This document shows, piece by piece, positions 60,740 to 64,000 of a stretch of DNA of 64,000 bases. Position numbers and translations under genes: made by a program. The stretch spans positions 79,495,114 through 79,559,113 of the forward strand of contig NC_090984.1 in the NCBI RefSeq assembly GCF_041146395.1. The letters are read 5' to 3'. Each line of letters opens with the position of its first letter. The first letter of the stretch is position 1. Under the pieces are notes generated by a model that was not told the DNA's origin, did not search any database, and was given only the letters and a program-made list of their open reading frames with translations. This DNA is from Eulemur rufifrons. Taxonomy: Eukaryota; Chordata; Mammalia; Primates; Lemuridae.

Positions 60740-61233
60740 CTTTAGAATTCCATCACAAGGGGAAATGCGGACTGTGATGCACCACCCAGATCCTCCTTCA
60801 GGAGTAAAGATTTATTCCCATAGCTGGTGCATGTGTTGCAGAAAAATGGCCCTCCCCTGCAAGCTCACTCGACTGAAGCACAGCTTTAGAAAACCTCAAC
60901 CAAAGAAAACATAAGCCTCAGCTGAAGAAAACAACTACATTTGAGGCCTTGCCTCTTTGCAGGGGCAGTCACACTTCGGATATATAGAGGTCAGCCCTCC
61001 ATCCCAACTTGGAACAATCCCACTTCCAGAGCTCTCCATGGAGTCTATAAAGGCTGTCACAGGCACTGTGTCATCACTGAACTTCTCCTCTACCCATTCC
61101 TGTTTTTCTTCCTTCTACTTCTACAGGTTTTGATCCCAAGAGCCATCCCTATCAAATGTCCTGCATGCTAAACTCCATCACGGGGTCTATTTCATAGCAA
61201 ACCCATCTGTGACCAAAAAAAAAAAAAAAAAAA
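60740..61233 (+). repeat. Old LTR-like remnant ending in A20
   Basis: 'agctctccatggagtctata', 'aaggctgtcacaggcactgt', 'tcatcactgaacttctcctc', 'tgatcccaagagccatccct' and 'tgcatgctaaactccatcac' follow the order of an old ERVL-type LTR with a TATA-like box. A run of about 20 A (61214-61233) follows at the expected LTR end. The frames at 60732-61171 are inside it. Confidence 0.5.
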
Positions 61234-61239
61234 TTTAGA

Positions 61240-61895
61240 GTTCTGTGTGGATAAAAATGGCTGATAAAGAGCCTGTAGCACATCAGTGTTATGGAGATGT
61301 GCATATTATTATTAAAGAACTGTTTAAGCCACTAGAAGGGTGCCATATGGTTCTTCCAACAGCGTCATATTAATGGCCATTTTGATTAATCTGAGTTGAG
61401 TGGATGTTTACAGATATATTAACATTATTGTCCTAGTTTAAAAAAATATTATTAACCATTATGGTCTCTATTTGTCTGATGAGAACAAATATATTACTGA
61501 AGATGGTTTTATGTCATGGAGCGCTGGTATGCCCCACTTGTGCTACACCACAGTGGTTTCTGTTTACCTGCTCATAAAACTAGAGGTCATCCATATAAAG
61601 GCATTAGCTCAGCTAGTAAGTGTTGCAGGATGAAAGTGTTGAGTATTTCAGAGTAAGAAGGGATGTCTTCTACAAAAGGAAGGAGATATAACTGTGTTAT
61701 TAAAATAAAGGAATTATTGATTTTCAGCAAGCTAGCTAAAATTTAACCCTTATTCCCTTCTCCCTTGTACCTTATTCATATTTTATAGTGAAGCAATTAA
61801 AATTAGGCACACACTTTTTTTCTAAAAGAATAAACATTCTCCCTCCTCTGCAGCTCATTAGAAAATGTCTACCAGGGAAGAACAGGTTTCCCTTG
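61240..61895. other. No recognised feature
   Basis: No gene signal or named repeat seen. Confidence 0.4.
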
Positions 61896-61899
61896 AGGC

Positions 61900-62075
61900 A
61901 CTTAGGCTTCTCAAACTTTACTGTGAACACAAACTATCCAAAGGATCTCATTAAAATGCAGATTCTAATTTAGGGCATTTGTGGTAAGCCCCGAGCTTCT
62001 GCACTTCCAATAAGGACCAGGTGATACTGATGCTGCTGGTCTATGGACCACACTCTGAATAACAAGGTATTAAAA
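61900..62075. repeat. MER5-like (hAT-Charlie) DNA transposon fragment
   Basis: 'cttctcaaactttactgtga', 'ctcattaaaatgcagattct' and 'aggtgatactgatgctgctg', then 'gtctatggaccacactctga'. This is the recognisable MER5 order. Confidence 0.75.
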
Positions 62076-62169
62076 AAAACCACAAGAACATGTAGGTTGG
62101 CCTCATAAATATGATTTAGATATAAGGCAATATTTCTTATGCTTTGCTCAGGGTAAAAGTATATATACC

Positions 62170-62495
62170 AAGGAAAAAATTACACATACCACACACACAC
62201 ACTAGCATAAGTTAAAAAAAGTGACATAGCCACTTAATTGACATCCCCCCTAGCCCCCAAAACTTCCTGAATACATTCCCGCTACTATTTCAAAATGGTT
62301 ACATTTCTCCTATCTTTTGAAACAAAAACAAAAAGTCTTCTCTTTTTCAGCCACGTTCTTTTAGCCTACCCATGCCCATCACAGCCATCTCTTCTTCCGT
62401 GGGAAAAAAAAAAGAATATATATAATTTTTATGAAAGAAGAAATTACACACACACAAGCATAAGTACAAAAAGTCACACAGCCACTTAATTGTTG
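62170..62495. repeat. Dispersed direct duplication with (CA)n
   Basis: A block with a CA tract followed by 'agcataagt', an A-run, 'gtgacatagccacttaattg' (62180-62240) recurs as '(CA)n agcataagt', A-run, 'gtcacacagccacttaattg' (62440-62492). Diverged local duplication about 260 bp apart. Confidence 0.75.
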
Positions 62496-62579
62496 TACTT
62501 ATAAAATGAGCACACAATGGACGTATATGGAGCACATAAAATTATCCATAATGGATAGAGATATTTCCAGCCATTCATG

Positions 62580-64000
62580 TTTCAGCCTGATTTCTGCCCC
62601 AACACTCAATAGAATCTACTCTCACCAAAATCACAAATGTCACTTTTCATCTGATACCTCTCATCTCTTAGGTATTTGACTCTTAACCTTTTCCTTTTCA
62701 ATATTTTTCCCATTTCTGCAACACCTTTTCTGGGTTTTCCTTCTATGATTTCTAAATTCCTTCTCAGTAATTTTGCAGGATTCTTGCCTCTTAAATACTG
62801 ATGTTCTTCAGGTTCTGTTCAAGGTTTCTGACACTATAGGACACATGGACATGAAACCCACATTAACACTGACGTAAGTCACAAATCCTGATGTACTGTT
62901 TGATCTTGCTTGAACTGTGGATTCATATATTCTATTATAAATTAGACATCTCTACAGCCACTTAATATATCCAAAAATAAACTCATAATCTTCCCCACAA
63001 AACTTTCTTATTGTTTATTATTCCCTATGGTAATGAATGGTGTCTTGATTCACCTCCATCCCAGAAATATAACTGCATTCCTGAAGCCCCTTTCCCTCGC
63101 CAAAAACATCCAATCATTAAGTCCAAACCAATAATTAAGTCTCCTTAATTCTCAAATATGTCCTATTGACATCATCCTCACTCCCCTAATCTGGCTACAA
63201 TTATCTATTACCTAGATTAGTATTTCTAACTGTTCCCTCTGTCTCCAATTTTCTTCTCTCTACTCCAATCTACATATGTTAGTCATGAGGATCATTGCAC
63301 AAGGCAGATTATGAAAAGTCACTTTCATCAGTAAAACCCTTCAATGCCCCTACATTTCCTTCAGAACAAAGTTCAAACTCATTGATTTATCATAAAAGAC
63401 CTGGGCTTCATCTCATGTGATTTACTCCTTCACATTTTAAGGAACATCCATTATAAACTTAAATGTCCTTGAGTTTGTCATGCTTTTTCTGGGTTCTAAA
63501 ACTTTTAAGACTTGGCATGGGTTCTTTTCTCTTTCTTCTCTTCATTCCCCAAACTTTCTCCCCTCTGGACAATACTTCATTTACCTTTTGGATTTTTGTT
63601 CCATAGTAGATGCCTATACTTTGGACTCTGCCTCTGCTTGAATTGGGACTCTGTCATTTCTTACAATGTGAACCTAAGACAGTTATTTAGTCTCTCTAAT
63701 TTGCAATCACCTCATCTTTAATATGAAGATAACAGAAATGTGCATCTCACAGAACTATGCAAACGTTAAATGAGATAATATTTGTTAAGTGGTTGGCACA
63801 TAGCACATATTGTCAATAAATGTCATTATTCACAAGGTCCTGGGAAGCCTTCATTGACCCTAGACATGGTTTTGGTCACCATCGTAACTGCTCTCACCAT
63901 GCCCTCTACTGCTCCTGCCATTGTCCCCATTACATGGAATGACTATGTCTTTTTTTTATCATTGTGTACCTTCCACTGTACTGAAGCTCTTGAGGGTCAG
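62580..64000 (+). repeat. L2 3' end, split by a MIR and running off the window
   Basis: Markers in order: 'gatgtactgtttgatcttgc' region, 'acctagattagtatttctaa', 'gttcaaactcattgatttat', 'aaagacctgggcttcatctc', 'ttctcttcattccccaaact'; then, after the MIR at about 63605-63835, 'ctgggaagccttcattgacc' and 'tgaagctcttgagggtcag' at the window end. The order is collinear across the gap. Confidence 0.65.
63605..63838 (+). repeat. MIR element inside L2, sense
   Basis: 'gggactctgtcatttcttac', 'aatgtgaacctaagacagtt', 'cacctcatctttaatatgaa', 'gttaaatgagataatatttg', 'gtggttggcacatagcacat' and 'gtcaataaatgtcattattc' give an almost complete MIR. Confidence 0.78.

Overview
The window looks like AT-rich nuclear DNA from a strepsirrhine primate, most likely a lemur. 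Three intact dimeric Alu elements (8933, 38633, 54396) carry the lemur-type left-arm end, A-rich linker and right arm (GAGCTAGGCTGACGCCACGG or close variants). Three L1 insertions share a G-rich 3' end that is not the human one. I found no protein-coding gene, spliced exon series, tRNA, rRNA, snRNA or CRISPR array. Every open frame is short and is either chance or lies inside a repeat. The segment is best read as intergenic or deep-intronic DNA made of layered transposon insertions.

Layout. 0-14.5 kb: old L2 and MIR fragments, a FLAM monomer, a lemur Alu and an older Alu. 14.8 kb: a compact 233-bp solo LTR with a perfect 6-bp target duplication. 17-25 kb: MIRs, an antisense MLT1 LTR, old LTR and L2 remnants, then a 295-bp insertion made only of L1 3' end. 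27.3-30.2 kb: an ancient antisense L1 interrupted by a MaLR-type LTR and by a younger L1 that seems to carry a 3' transduction. 30.5 kb: a second solo LTR (474 bp, 4-bp duplication). 32-36 kb: L2, MIR and two old L1 3' ends. 38-46 kb: a lemur Alu, a CT-rich tract, an LTR remnant, an L2 hosting a hAT-like element with a perfect 8-bp duplication, another L1 3' end, and a long unnamed ancient repeat. 47-54 kb: mostly unique AT-rich sequence with microsatellites. 54-64 kb: a lemur Alu, an Alu fragment, MaLR-type LTRs, MIRs, two L2 copies (one hosting a second hAT-like element), a MER5-like fragment and an L2 split by a MIR.

There is no gene network to describe. The value of the window is its record of insertions, several dated relative to each other by nesting and by intact target-site duplications (TSDs). 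I found no new biological system. The best leads are the candidate L1 3' transduction at 28.1-28.7 kb, the two solo LTRs, and the modular G-rich L1 3' end. Family names come from remembered consensus sequences and need a repeat-library search. Where unsure of the family I say so.
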